Below, one piece after another: positions 54,685 to 63,470 of a stretch of 64,000 nucleotides of DNA. The first letter of the stretch is position 1, and each line of letters begins with the position of its first letter. Origin of the DNA: Agarilytica sp045430345. GTDB lineage: Bacteria; Pseudomonadota; Gammaproteobacteria; Pseudomonadales; Cellvibrionaceae. The translations under genes were made by a program, and so were the position numbers. Below the pieces are notes generated by a model. The model did no database searches. It saw only the letters and a program-made list of their open reading frames with translations, and was not told the DNA's origin. Where the stretch lies: positions 1,240,001-1,304,000 of the forward strand of contig JAILXT010000001.1 of NCBI GenBank assembly GCA_045430345.1. The letters are read 5' to 3'.

Positions 54685-56829
54685 ATGCAAACGCTCGTGG
54701 TCAGTGATTCTCTATCTAAGAACTCGGTGGGCGACGATACTGAGGTATCGCACGTAAACTACCAACTTGTTTTGGACTCAGATTCAAGGCTGCTGCGTGC
54801 CGTAGTTACACAAAGCGAAGAAACCCTCGAAATTAATCTGAAGAGCGTAAAAGCACGTCTAGAAGCTGAAGGGTATAGTCAAATAGAAGTCGACGATGCA
54901 ACACTTGTTGGGCTAGTTCGAAAAGTAAAAAATAAAGAACTTGGGGACGTTGAACTCGGAGAGCTACAAGCCGGCGTTGGCCTCACCTTAGAATACGAGA
55001 AACAGACTCGAAGCCTATATGCCGTGCTAGCCGAGTCGTCCAATGCCCCTCCACTTAGCTTTGGGTTTATAAAAGAGCTGCTCGACAAACAAGGCTATGG
55101 CAAATTCGAGGTTAATAACAATGATATCTCCGGAATCCTTGTTAAAGCGAAACAACGCCAGTACGGGCGTTATGCCCTAGGCAAAAAACCCGAATACACA
55201 TCACTAAGCTTTTCTTTAGACGAAGCAAGCGGCTCCCTTTATGCCGACCTATCCGCCACAGAAGAAGAAACACTCGTAAGTCGCTCATCCATTCTCGACG
55301 AATTAAAAGCCTTAGGGTTTGCCGATTTCTTTTTCCAGCCCAACGCGTTAGATAAGCTATACAACCAAGTTAGTAAAAACGAACGCGGCCGGTTTATTAT
55401 TGGTGAGAAACGGGACGCTCAAATACTGATCTCGTGCGACGAAGAATTTATGAGCGCACGTATGACTGTATCACCTCCACAAGGAGGACGAGACCTCGAC
55501 GAAAACTTACTGAAGCTGGCACTCGATAACGAAGGGATATACGCTGCGTGTTGCGACCAAACAGCACTCGATAAAATCCTAAAAGATAAAACCGCTGAAG
55601 ACGTCGAGTTCGCGAAAGGAACCGAACCCGTAGATGGCGTAGATGCCACGTTCGAAGCCCTCGTACAAGAAGTCGAATACAGTAAACCTAAAGAAAGTAA
55701 GACAGGTAAAATAGACCTTCGAGAAGTCATCAGTTTTTCTCTCATTGAAGCCGACACACCGATTATGCGCCGCACCCCAGCTAAGCCAGGGGAAAATGGT
55801 CGCAACGTTAAAGGGCAAGTGATCACCGCTCTAGAAGCCGATGATTCGTCATTTGACGAAGATCTATTAGGGGCCATCGTATCGGATAAAGATTCAAACT
55901 TACTTGTCTCCACCTGCAAGGGCCACCCGGTCATACTTGCAAAAGGCGTGAAGGTTGATAACTCCATCGTCGTGAATAACGTCGATATGAGCACAGGGAA
56001 CATCACTTACGACGGCTCGGTGCTTGTCAAAGGTGAAGTAAAAGCAGGCATGAAGATCAAGGTTACTGGCGACATTATCGTCAAGGGCGTTGTCACCAAG
56101 GCCACACTTATTGCGAAAAACAACATCACCGTAGAATGCGGCATCATCGGTTCTGACCCAGCAAAAGATGGTGATGAATCACCTCCCGCTATATTAAAAG
56201 CCGGAGGGGATATCACAGCCCAATATGTAAACCTCGCCGAAGTTCACGCTGGCCGAAATATTGAAATTAGAGAATACATCAGCCACGGAAACGTGGAAGC
56301 AAAAGAACATGTCCTTATCGGGCAAAAAGGAGGCAAAGGAAAAGTCTTCGGCGGCGTTTGTTATGGCAGGGGCGGCGTGTACGCAAACGAAATAGGCGCA
56401 AACGGCGGTGTTAAAACACTTGTCTGCGCTGGCACCCCGCCAGACCAACAAAAGCAATTCGAAACATTACTCACTAACCATAAAAACCGTGAAACGCAGG
56501 CGGCACAACTTTCTGAGATGCTGGAAAAATATAAAAAAGCACTAACAGAAAACCCTCAAGATATTGGAAAAGCAAAAAAAATTGAAGCCATCAAAAAAGT
56601 CCTCAAAGAACTCACCGGGGAAATAGATAAAATGGCTACAACAATAGACAAAATACAACGGCACTTTAAAGAATCGAAAAAAGCCGAAGTAAGTATTAGA
56701 AAAAGCACCTTTCCCAATGCGACGATATCCATCAATGGTGCCGAATTCAGTATTCGCCAAGAATCAAAAGGCGGGATATTTAACAAGCAAGGCAAAGATA
56801 TCCGCTGGAACAATTACAAAGCAAAATAA
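54685..56829 (+). CDS. FapA/DUF342-family protein with four N-terminal repeats
   Basis: The 714-residue protein has four tandem domains of about 72 residues (about 25-95, 96-168, 169-241 and 242-316). Each has a beta strand, a short linker, a helix with L-x-x-x-G-Y/F/I and a K/R-rich end such as RYALGKKPE. A DUF342/FapA beta-helix follows (about 340-590, with ADTPIMRRTPAKPGENGRNVKG and VLVKGEVKAGMKIKVTGDIIVKGVV, in parts), then a C-terminal coiled coil (about 590-665) and a short beta end. FapA-type proteins act in polar flagella placement or type IV pilus systems in Vibrio and Shewanella; the role here is unknown. No strong ribosome binding site precedes the ATG. Confidence 0.85.
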   Translation: MQTLVVSDSLSKNSVGDDTEVSHVNYQLVLDSDSRLLRAVVTQSEETLEINLKSVKARLEAEGYSQIEVDDATLVGLVRKVKNKELGDVELGELQAGVGLTLEYEKQTRSLYAVLAESSNAPPLSFGFIKELLDKQGYGKFEVNNNDISGILVKAKQRQYGRYALGKKPEYTSLSFSLDEASGSLYADLSATEEETLVSRSSILDELKALGFADFFFQPNALDKLYNQVSKNERGRFIIGEKRDAQILISCDEEFMSARMTVSPPQGGRDLDENLLKLALDNEGIYAACCDQTALDKILKDKTAEDVEFAKGTEPVDGVDATFEALVQEVEYSKPKESKTGKIDLREVISFSLIEADTPIMRRTPAKPGENGRNVKGQVITALEADDSSFDEDLLGAIVSDKDSNLLVSTCKGHPVILAKGVKVDNSIVVNNVDMSTGNITYDGSVLVKGEVKAGMKIKVTGDIIVKGVVTKATLIAKNNITVECGIIGSDPAKDGDESPPAILKAGGDITAQYVNLAEVHAGRNIEIREYISHGNVEAKEHVLIGQKGGKGKVFGGVCYGRGGVYANEIGANGGVKTLVCAGTPPDQQKQFETLLTNHKNRETQAAQLSEMLEKYKKALTENPQDIGKAKKIEAIKKVLKELTGEIDKMATTIDKIQRHFKESKKAEVSIRKSTFPNATISINGAEFSIRQESKGGIFNKQGKDIRWNNYKAK

Positions 56830-56840
56830 CGTCAGCTCCC

Positions 56841-58733
56841 CTACTTTTCAAGCACCTCATATAAACCAAATTTTCCATCGTGGGTTGAGGCAATCTTTTT
56901 AAAACTATCATCCGGCAAAATCCTATGCCAGTACTTCTTACTCGCATGATCCCAAACAACATGGGTCGGACACAAACTTTCTGCAATACTCCCAAGGTTT
57001 TTACACTGACCAATATTATGTAAATTAAGCTGTATAAACTCGCGGGATTGATACGCTAGGCTATGACTCGCTAAGGTACCAGGGTAACCATAAAATAGCG
57101 TCCTCCCGCCTAATGTCGCAGCGCTATTATGATCTGTAGGGCTGGCGATCACCGCGTCTGGAGAAGTGTTTCTCCTAATCAGATCTGCAAGCTCAAGTTT
57201 ACGAATATCGTATACTTGATAGTTTGGCGGTTTTCCCCATATTCGCTTCGCTTCATATACCCCAGGGGCAATTAACAGAATAGCCAACAAAAAATGAGGT
57301 GCTCGTAGCTTCCAAGAAATATCTTCACGAAGAACATCACTCCAGACCACGACAAAAAGAGTAAACACCGCTAAAAAAAACTTTAACTGATCCCAATCCC
57401 AAGTCGCGAGTTTTAAAATATTCCCCAACAAAAACAAACCGAACAACAGCACGAACCGAACATGCATTTTGGCTACGGCCCACACAAACCCCATGGCAAG
57501 GAACCAAGGCGCAGCATTTTTTACCCACATACCCAAACTTGCAGCAACCGAAGCCCCCCCCATCGGCTTAACCGGTACAGTCCAACCAAGCATGACACTC
57601 GCCATACCTGACTTTCCCATCAGCAATGGAAAAAACACAATCGAAATACAGGTTAAAACAAACAGAAAGAGAAAACGTTTACTTTCATTTAGGGACAATA
57701 TCAAACTGACAGAAACACCATTAATCCCCTTTGAATTCTCCCGAATAGCGACACCCGCTTGAATAAACAAAAGCCCGCCTAAAAATAGCGCTGTCACCAT
57801 AAAATAATGCGTATGCACGAGCGGAGATAAGCCCAATAACAGACCAGCCATTGCACAATGCAATACACCGTGATGTTTCAAACGCGGCAAATTCAAGACC
57901 AACGCCGTGCTCGCCAAACACACCACCATGCCCATCAGCGCGCTACGCTGCGTTACCCAGATAGTACTGAGCCACGTCGTCCATGGGTAACCTTCATTGA
58001 TTAAGCGCCAGGAATAAACCTCTGGTTGCTGGGTAACCGCTAGTAAACTACCGCCCCCAAAGAGCAACACCCATGGTAGTACGCGCGCCCGGCCGAAGGT
58101 TAAAAATGCATACGCTGCGCTCCAAATAAGTACCCATTGAGCGGCAAAAACAAGCGAAAGCGCTGGCAGAAATGACGCGGCGGGGTACCACAACATCGCC
58201 GCCCATACATTCACAAAATATGGATAGGATAGCGTCTCACCCGCATAAATATGATACTCAGGAGGAAAATCTCCCTGCCACGTGAAATGGTTAATCATCC
58301 CCAAATGAAAAGTAAGATCGCCGTAATTATTAACCCAGGAGGTAAACACACCATCGCCGACAGAAAACAAACTATTACCTAGGAATAAATGAACAAGTAA
58401 CCAGAGTAAAAACGGGATGCTTACCAGAGACTTAAGTGATGAACGCAGTAATCGAACGGAGGGGCGGACAAAACGCCAGCCCGGCACAAAAAGCATCAGC
58501 GGCGCTAACGTCGCCACCCACCAATTTGCGCCAAGACTTTTTAAAATAAATGCAGAGGTAATATGTACAAGTAGGCCCAACAACCAATAAAACGGCACCA
58601 TTGCAACCACATCATAAACCTGGCCCTTATCCGTACCAGGCATAAACCGACCAGCGGATTGGGTTAAAATATAACCAATAAAATACTGTGTGCCGGTAAG
58701 CAACACGATATAAGCAAGTGTGATATATTCCAT
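56841..58733 (-). CDS. GT-C fold membrane glycosyltransferase-like protein
   Basis: The 630-residue protein has about 12 hydrophobic segments and a periplasmic C-terminal domain (about 510-630, ending with HDGKFGLYEVLEK). The first external loop has GDGVFTSWVNNYGDLTFHLGMINHF with acidic residues, and a further loop has LINEGYPWTTWLSTIWVTQRS. This arrangement resembles GT-C enzymes that use polyprenyl-phosphate sugars. No known subfamily was identified. The ATG at 58733 is preferred over an earlier TTG. It is divergent from the PMT-like gene and convergent with fapA (11-base gap). Confidence 0.72.
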   Translation of the reverse strand: MEYITLAYIVLLTGTQYFIGYILTQSAGRFMPGTDKGQVYDVVAMVPFYWLLGLLVHITSAFILKSLGANWWVATLAPLMLFVPGWRFVRPSVRLLRSSLKSLVSIPFLLWLLVHLFLGNSLFSVGDGVFTSWVNNYGDLTFHLGMINHFTWQGDFPPEYHIYAGETLSYPYFVNVWAAMLWYPAASFLPALSLVFAAQWVLIWSAAYAFLTFGRARVLPWVLLFGGGSLLAVTQQPEVYSWRLINEGYPWTTWLSTIWVTQRSALMGMVVCLASTALVLNLPRLKHHGVLHCAMAGLLLGLSPLVHTHYFMVTALFLGGLLFIQAGVAIRENSKGINGVSVSLILSLNESKRFLFLFVLTCISIVFFPLLMGKSGMASVMLGWTVPVKPMGGASVAASLGMWVKNAAPWFLAMGFVWAVAKMHVRFVLLFGLFLLGNILKLATWDWDQLKFFLAVFTLFVVVWSDVLREDISWKLRAPHFLLAILLIAPGVYEAKRIWGKPPNYQVYDIRKLELADLIRRNTSPDAVIASPTDHNSAATLGGRTLFYGYPGTLASHSLAYQSREFIQLNLHNIGQCKNLGSIAESLCPTHVVWDHASKKYWHRILPDDSFKKIASTHDGKFGLYEVLEK

Positions 58734-58938
58734 AGTCTTAGCCTGATGAGGCCCTGGTATAAGGTTTATTATTATGGGCAAACAGTATCATCGGCCACAG
58801 GTTTTATCGGTATCAGCATTGAGCTAGCGAAAAATAAACTAGAATAAACAGCCATGTCAAACCCCCCGATCATGCCTCATCATAACAACTTAATACGCTA
58901 ATAATTATTATAAGGAATGTCGAAAGACACACCGCGTT

Positions 58939-60477
58939 ATGCAAAGACCCGCTTTTATCTCGCCACTTGCGAACAACACTCTCTCGAAATCACTTGGTAA
59001 CTGGATCTGCCAACACCCTGATCGCACCGCCGTTATCGTCCTATTCGTATCCGCGCTGTTCACTCGATTCTTAATGATACACCACCCTGTATCCGCCGTT
59101 TTTGACGAAGTGCATTTTAATTATTTCGCAGGGTTTTATTACACAGGACAATACTACTACGACATTCACCCTCCTCTCGGAAAACTGCTTATTGCGCTCA
59201 GTGCATGGCCTTTTGGGGGTATCGCGCCCGAAGATGTCGTTCGAACCATAAGTACCCCTTACCCGAGCAGCAGCTACCTCGCCATGCGTGCCCTGCCCGC
59301 AATATTCGGCTCAGCGCTTCCCGTTTTATTATTTTTAATCGCTCGACAACTGAATATTGGCGTTAAATCGGCTTTCGTTGCAGGTGCAATCGCAATATTC
59401 GACAATGCGCTTTTAATTCAGTCGCGCCTCATTCTGCTAGATGCGATGCTGCTCGGCTTTGGCTTCTTGAGCCTTTATCTATTTTTAGTCGCAAGAAAAT
59501 CACACAATATTAAACTGTGGTGTTTGTCAGCCGTTTTCGCGGGCTGTAGTTTTTCTATTAAATGGATCGGCGTCTCCTTTCTAGGGCTAATAGGCCTCAC
59601 GATTATTATCGATTGGATCAAACAGCTTTGGAAACAGGGCTGGGTTGTTCAGCCTTTTTATAAAGGCAGTGTGTTCCTTGGTATATCCATCGTGACCTAC
59701 ATGGCCGTCTTTTACGCGCACTTTGCATTACTGCCCATATCACATCACCAGGGTGACCAGTTTATGACCCCGGCATTTCGCTCTACCTTAAAAGGCAGCG
59801 AATACGAAGGCGCAACGTCAACGGTATATAATTTTCATTGCCCTTCGGTCTATGTACACACCCTTCGATATGGCATGCCGAATACAGAAGTAAAACCCGC
59901 CGAAGCGACGGTGTGTAAAATCGAATACAACGAGCCCTTCACCGCACCTAACTTTTTTCAGAAGTTAGTTGAGCTAAACCGCACCATGTACACCACCAAC
60001 CAAGGCTTAAAACAATCCCACCCGGATTCAAGCCCCTGGTATATGTGGCCGCTTATGCATAAACCACTTTATTACTGGTACAACGATGGCGCGCGTATAT
60101 ATTCCATTGGGAACCCAGCCGTGTGGTGGTTATGTACGCTTACCGTGATAGGCTTATTTCTCGCCCAATTTTGGTTTACGGCATTACGATCAACAGAAGC
60201 ATTTTGGATTTTGGCCATCGGCGCATGCGCAAACTTACTCCCGTTTATGATCGTGACCCGTGTCATGTTCATGTATCACTATCTCACGAGCCTGTGCTTT
60301 TCCATGTTATTAACGGCTTACTTATTGGACAAAATTCCCCTTCAAAAATACGTGCGACGCAGTTACTTGCTGATATTACTCACCGGTTTTTTATTGATGA
60401 GCCCTCTCACCTACGGAATAAATTGGTACGGCAGTGATATGTTGTGGTTTTTGAGGTTTTTTGGCTGGCACCCCTAA
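58939..60477 (+). CDS. PMT/GT39-like protein O-mannosyltransferase
   Basis: This 512-residue membrane protein has the GT39 signatures: VFDEVHF (D56-E57 in the first loop, the catalytic acid pair), YYDIHPPLGK (74-82), SYLAMRALPAIFG, and LLLDAML-like text in RLILLDAMLLGFGF. Several membrane helices follow. The family transfers mannose from polyprenyl-phosphate mannose to Ser or Thr of exported proteins. Some bacterial homologs act on lipids or other glycans instead. Its divergence with another GT-C enzyme suggests a small envelope glycosylation locus. Confidence 0.88.
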   Translation: MQRPAFISPLANNTLSKSLGNWICQHPDRTAVIVLFVSALFTRFLMIHHPVSAVFDEVHFNYFAGFYYTGQYYYDIHPPLGKLLIALSAWPFGGIAPEDVVRTISTPYPSSSYLAMRALPAIFGSALPVLLFLIARQLNIGVKSAFVAGAIAIFDNALLIQSRLILLDAMLLGFGFLSLYLFLVARKSHNIKLWCLSAVFAGCSFSIKWIGVSFLGLIGLTIIIDWIKQLWKQGWVVQPFYKGSVFLGISIVTYMAVFYAHFALLPISHHQGDQFMTPAFRSTLKGSEYEGATSTVYNFHCPSVYVHTLRYGMPNTEVKPAEATVCKIEYNEPFTAPNFFQKLVELNRTMYTTNQGLKQSHPDSSPWYMWPLMHKPLYYWYNDGARIYSIGNPAVWWLCTLTVIGLFLAQFWFTALRSTEAFWILAIGACANLLPFMIVTRVMFMYHYLTSLCFSMLLTAYLLDKIPLQKYVRRSYLLILLTGFLLMSPLTYGINWYGSDMLWFLRFFGWHP

Positions 60478-60500
60478 AGTAATATGTCGCTTGCCCTATC

Positions 60501-60522
60501 GCCACTCCGGAGCCACTCCGGC
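60501..60522. repeat. Tandem 11-base repeat
   Basis: GCCACTCCGGA is followed directly by GCCACTCCGGC in the spacer after the PMT-like gene. No function is apparent. Confidence 0.5.
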
Positions 60523-60722
60523 ATAGCGGACCGTATCCCGATGTTCAGGTTACTGTTCGTATATGCTACCCCTTTCAGCTAGAGCTCAAGTGCCGACGAA
60601 GGCTCCTTTGCTAGCACGTTATCCAATCCCATCCCGTAGCTTAAAACAATGCCTGCCGCTCAATAATCAGCTATAAATAGTAGAGCTTACACCGCTTATT
60701 TAACGCTTGCCGGATAACCGAT

Positions 60723-61895
60723 ATGAATATGATTCCTGTGCCTCGTATCATTGTATTTACGTTAACTTTGCTCATCGCTCTTCCGCTTTTTGCCAATACA
60801 CTCATCGTCGAAAAAAAGCGTTTCGTAATAGAATCCTATAAAACGGAATATGGGGCAACGCTTTCAAACGTACAGTTCGGTTACGAAACCTATGGCAAGC
60901 TTAACAAAGACAAGAGCAATGCTATTCTCATCCCCCACTACTTCTCAGGCACCTCTCATGTCGCAGGGAAGTATTCTGAAAAAGATACAAAACCCGGATA
61001 TTGGGACACCCTAGTAGGACCAGGTAAAGCCATCGATACAAGCCAATTCTTCGTTATTGGTGTCGATTCCCTGACTAATGTAAATGCCCTTAACGAGCGC
61101 GTATATACCACCGGCCCAACAACAATAAACCCGAGCACACAAAAACCCTATGGCATGACCTTTCCGCCACTGACAACCGTCGACTTGGCTCGAGTGCAAA
61201 AAGCATTAATCGAGCAAATGGGCATAACAACACTTTTTGCAGCAATAGGCATTTCAGGAGGGTCCGTACAAAGCATGCAGTGGGCAGCCACTTATCCCGA
61301 AGCCGTAGAACGCATTATTGGCATTGTGCCACCGGGGCTGAGACTTGCTGAGTACGCAGCAACGAAAATGGAACTGTGGACCGAAGTCATAAAACTAGAT
61401 CCTAACTGGAATAATGGAAATTATTACGACAAACAACCGCCTATTGATGGGCTCAAAGCCAGTTTAAAAATAATGACTGTCGACGGAATGGGCTACCGGT
61501 TTACGAGAGACAAACTATCATCAAAACCCATCGACAACTGTAATGCGATGAACACGCACTGCCGTCAAAATGAAGACCAGGTGATGCAGTTCTTAGAGCA
61601 AAGGGTGAACTTACGAACATCGGGTATCGATCCCAACTCCGTTATCGCGATGGTCGATACTTATCAAACATTTGATATCACTGATAACCTTAAGGAACTC
61701 TCGGCTAAGTTTTTATTTATCATCTGTGAGGACGATAGGATATTTCAAATGTCCGATTCACTCGACAGCATCAACAAACTCGCCGAAATCAAAAAAGATA
61801 CCGAGGTTTTTGTTTTTTCTTCGGACTATGGACATCTTGGCGCCATTCTAGATACAGGAAAATTCGCTTCGAAAATAAACTCTTTTTTACGGTGA
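60723..61895 (+). CDS. Exported MetX-like alpha/beta hydrolase
   Basis: The 390-residue protein is like homoserine O-acetyltransferase (MetX) in its body: LSNVQFGYETYGKLN, NAILIPHYFSGTSH, the oxyanion/nucleophile elbow GISGGSVQSMQW (S178), and FIICEDDRIFQ with D338 and SDYGHLGAIL with H371. It differs in having a clear signal peptide (1-24, ending LFA), so it would act in the periplasm. MetX proper is cytoplasmic, so the true reaction is probably different. No methionine gene lies near. Two Cys at about 273 and 280 may form a disulfide. Confidence 0.8.
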   Translation: MNMIPVPRIIVFTLTLLIALPLFANTLIVEKKRFVIESYKTEYGATLSNVQFGYETYGKLNKDKSNAILIPHYFSGTSHVAGKYSEKDTKPGYWDTLVGPGKAIDTSQFFVIGVDSLTNVNALNERVYTTGPTTINPSTQKPYGMTFPPLTTVDLARVQKALIEQMGITTLFAAIGISGGSVQSMQWAATYPEAVERIIGIVPPGLRLAEYAATKMELWTEVIKLDPNWNNGNYYDKQPPIDGLKASLKIMTVDGMGYRFTRDKLSSKPIDNCNAMNTHCRQNEDQVMQFLEQRVNLRTSGIDPNSVIAMVDTYQTFDITDNLKELSAKFLFIICEDDRIFQMSDSLDSINKLAEIKKDTEVFVFSSDYGHLGAILDTGKFASKINSFLR

Positions 61896-62143
61896 CGCTA
61901 AATACGCTAAAAACACCAAATTGTCAGGGCAATCTCTGTGTTTTCACAGAAACGCCCCAAAAAAACATCTATCAATAACACCAAATTCCAACAAGTATTA
62001 AACTTTCCCTTAAGCCCTCCTGCTTTTATTAACCTGCGGTTTAGCTGTCGTCAACCGATCTAGGTTTTCTTTCATTTTAGCCAAATAATCCCGCATCCAA
62101 TATTTACTATTGGTCAACCCCATTCATAAAAAGGGCAATAATA

Positions 62144-63400
62144 ATGAATAACTCCTTTATAAAATCCCCCCCATCAATGTATAAAACGCTCCTGCTACTC
62201 ATTAGCATGACCTTCATCGCCAATATCGCTGCTGCAGGTAATTGGAGAAGCGAACGGGTCATCGGCGGAAAATTAAAAACCCACGTATACGTCCCCGACA
62301 CTGCACCAGCAATCGACAATAAACGCGGCTTAATGGTTAGCCTACATGGATGCAATCAAACCAATAACGATTTTAAAAGCGGCGCAAATTGGCGCGCCTC
62401 CGCGGACGAATACGGTATGGTTATCGCGCTACCATCAGCATCAAAAGAAGGGACTAGCGGCGTATTATTAGGCTGTTGGAATTTTCATATGGGTATGGAC
62501 GCCGACCGAAATAAAACTGATGCAAAATATCTTATTGATATGGTGAATGCCTTACTCTCCGATACATCACTCAATATCGACGCCGACCAGGTATATATAA
62601 CGGGCTTATCTTCTGGTGCAGGGATGGCAAACCAAATCGCCTGTTTAGCCCCAGACGTATTCGCTGGTGTGGGCATTAACGCCGGATTGGCACCTGGATC
62701 AGAAGGCCGGGACCTGACGGACCCAATTATTCAAGTCTTTCCTGGTGCAGAAAACTGCTACACACTTGCCGGCCCATTCAAAAGTGCACTTTATTCGCAA
62801 CTATATAACAATGTTCACGGCACCAACGATAATTTAGTGTCACCGTTACACGCTGATCGGAATATCCAAATTTTTAGAGCGGCATACGCCGGAGTGCCTG
62901 GAGGAGAAACAGACATATGCAGTGTTTACACGCTTTCTGGAGGAGGTGATGTAACGACATACTGCGATAACCGAGGGCCACGCCTGTCAAAGATCATGGT
63001 CGAAGGTATGGGCCACGCTTGGTCAGCGGGACAAGGTTCAAGCGGAAGTAGGCACTATATTGACCATACACATGTAAACTACCCCCGATATATCAGCGGA
63101 TTTTTCGTCGAGAATAATCGCCGCGTTAACGCCCCCATAACCCCAACGAAGGTAACGCTTAACGCCGCCAGTACTCCTTTTCCAACACCCTACCCTGAAC
63201 CCACTCCAGGGCCATGCACAGAAGTCACCAGTAACAATATCGTCCACGTTTTACAAAACAGGGCGTACGTTGATTTTACTAAAGTATATGCCAATGGTTC
63301 TGAACAACTTATGGGTTATTACAGCATCTTCACCAGCACTACACTAAGAAGTCACGCGTTAATGCCCAACTACTACTATGTTGGGCCATGCGGGTCCTAA
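62144..63400 (+). CDS. Exported PHB-depolymerase-like esterase
   Basis: The 418-residue protein has a signal peptide (about 1-31). The alpha/beta hydrolase domain has LHGCNQTNNDF, the lipase box GLSSG (S156), HGTNDN (D229) and GMGHAW (H291), the triad of the PHB depolymerase/esterase family. A Pro/Thr-rich linker (about 340-353, STPFPTPYPEPTPGP) leads to a C-terminal domain of about 60 residues with Cys at both ends (CTEVTSNNIVHV...YYYVGPCGS), probably a substrate-binding or attachment module. Possible substrates are PHB, other polyesters or acylated polysaccharide. Confidence 0.87.
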   Translation: MNNSFIKSPPSMYKTLLLLISMTFIANIAAAGNWRSERVIGGKLKTHVYVPDTAPAIDNKRGLMVSLHGCNQTNNDFKSGANWRASADEYGMVIALPSASKEGTSGVLLGCWNFHMGMDADRNKTDAKYLIDMVNALLSDTSLNIDADQVYITGLSSGAGMANQIACLAPDVFAGVGINAGLAPGSEGRDLTDPIIQVFPGAENCYTLAGPFKSALYSQLYNNVHGTNDNLVSPLHADRNIQIFRAAYAGVPGGETDICSVYTLSGGGDVTTYCDNRGPRLSKIMVEGMGHAWSAGQGSSGSRHYIDHTHVNYPRYISGFFVENNRRVNAPITPTKVTLNAASTPFPTPYPEPTPGPCTEVTSNNIVHVLQNRAYVDFTKVYANGSEQLMGYYSIFTSTTLRSHALMPNYYYVGPCGS

Positions 63401-63420
63401 CAAAGGGGACATAATAAACA

Positions 63421-63453
63421 CCCTAAGTACCGATGCTCATTCGGTGCTTAGGG
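63421..63453. terminator. Bidirectional terminator between convergent genes
   Basis: CCCTAAGTACCGA and TCGGTGCTTAGGG form a 13-bp stem with one G-U pair. It lies between the stops of the esterase (63400) and the receptor gene (63471). T-rich sequence follows at 63460-63472 on the plus strand. Confidence 0.8.
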
Positions 63454-63470
63454 TAATAGCTTTAGTCTTA

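Noticed and set aside
55419..56006. 195-residue open frame on the minus strand within the FapA-like gene
   Set aside because: It is Ser-rich and complementary to the acidic and Lys-rich coding sequence of the real gene.
61935..61950. Hairpin TCTGTG-TTTT-CACAGA after the MetX-like gene as terminator
   Set aside because: The stem is short and followed by A residues on the plus strand, not T residues.
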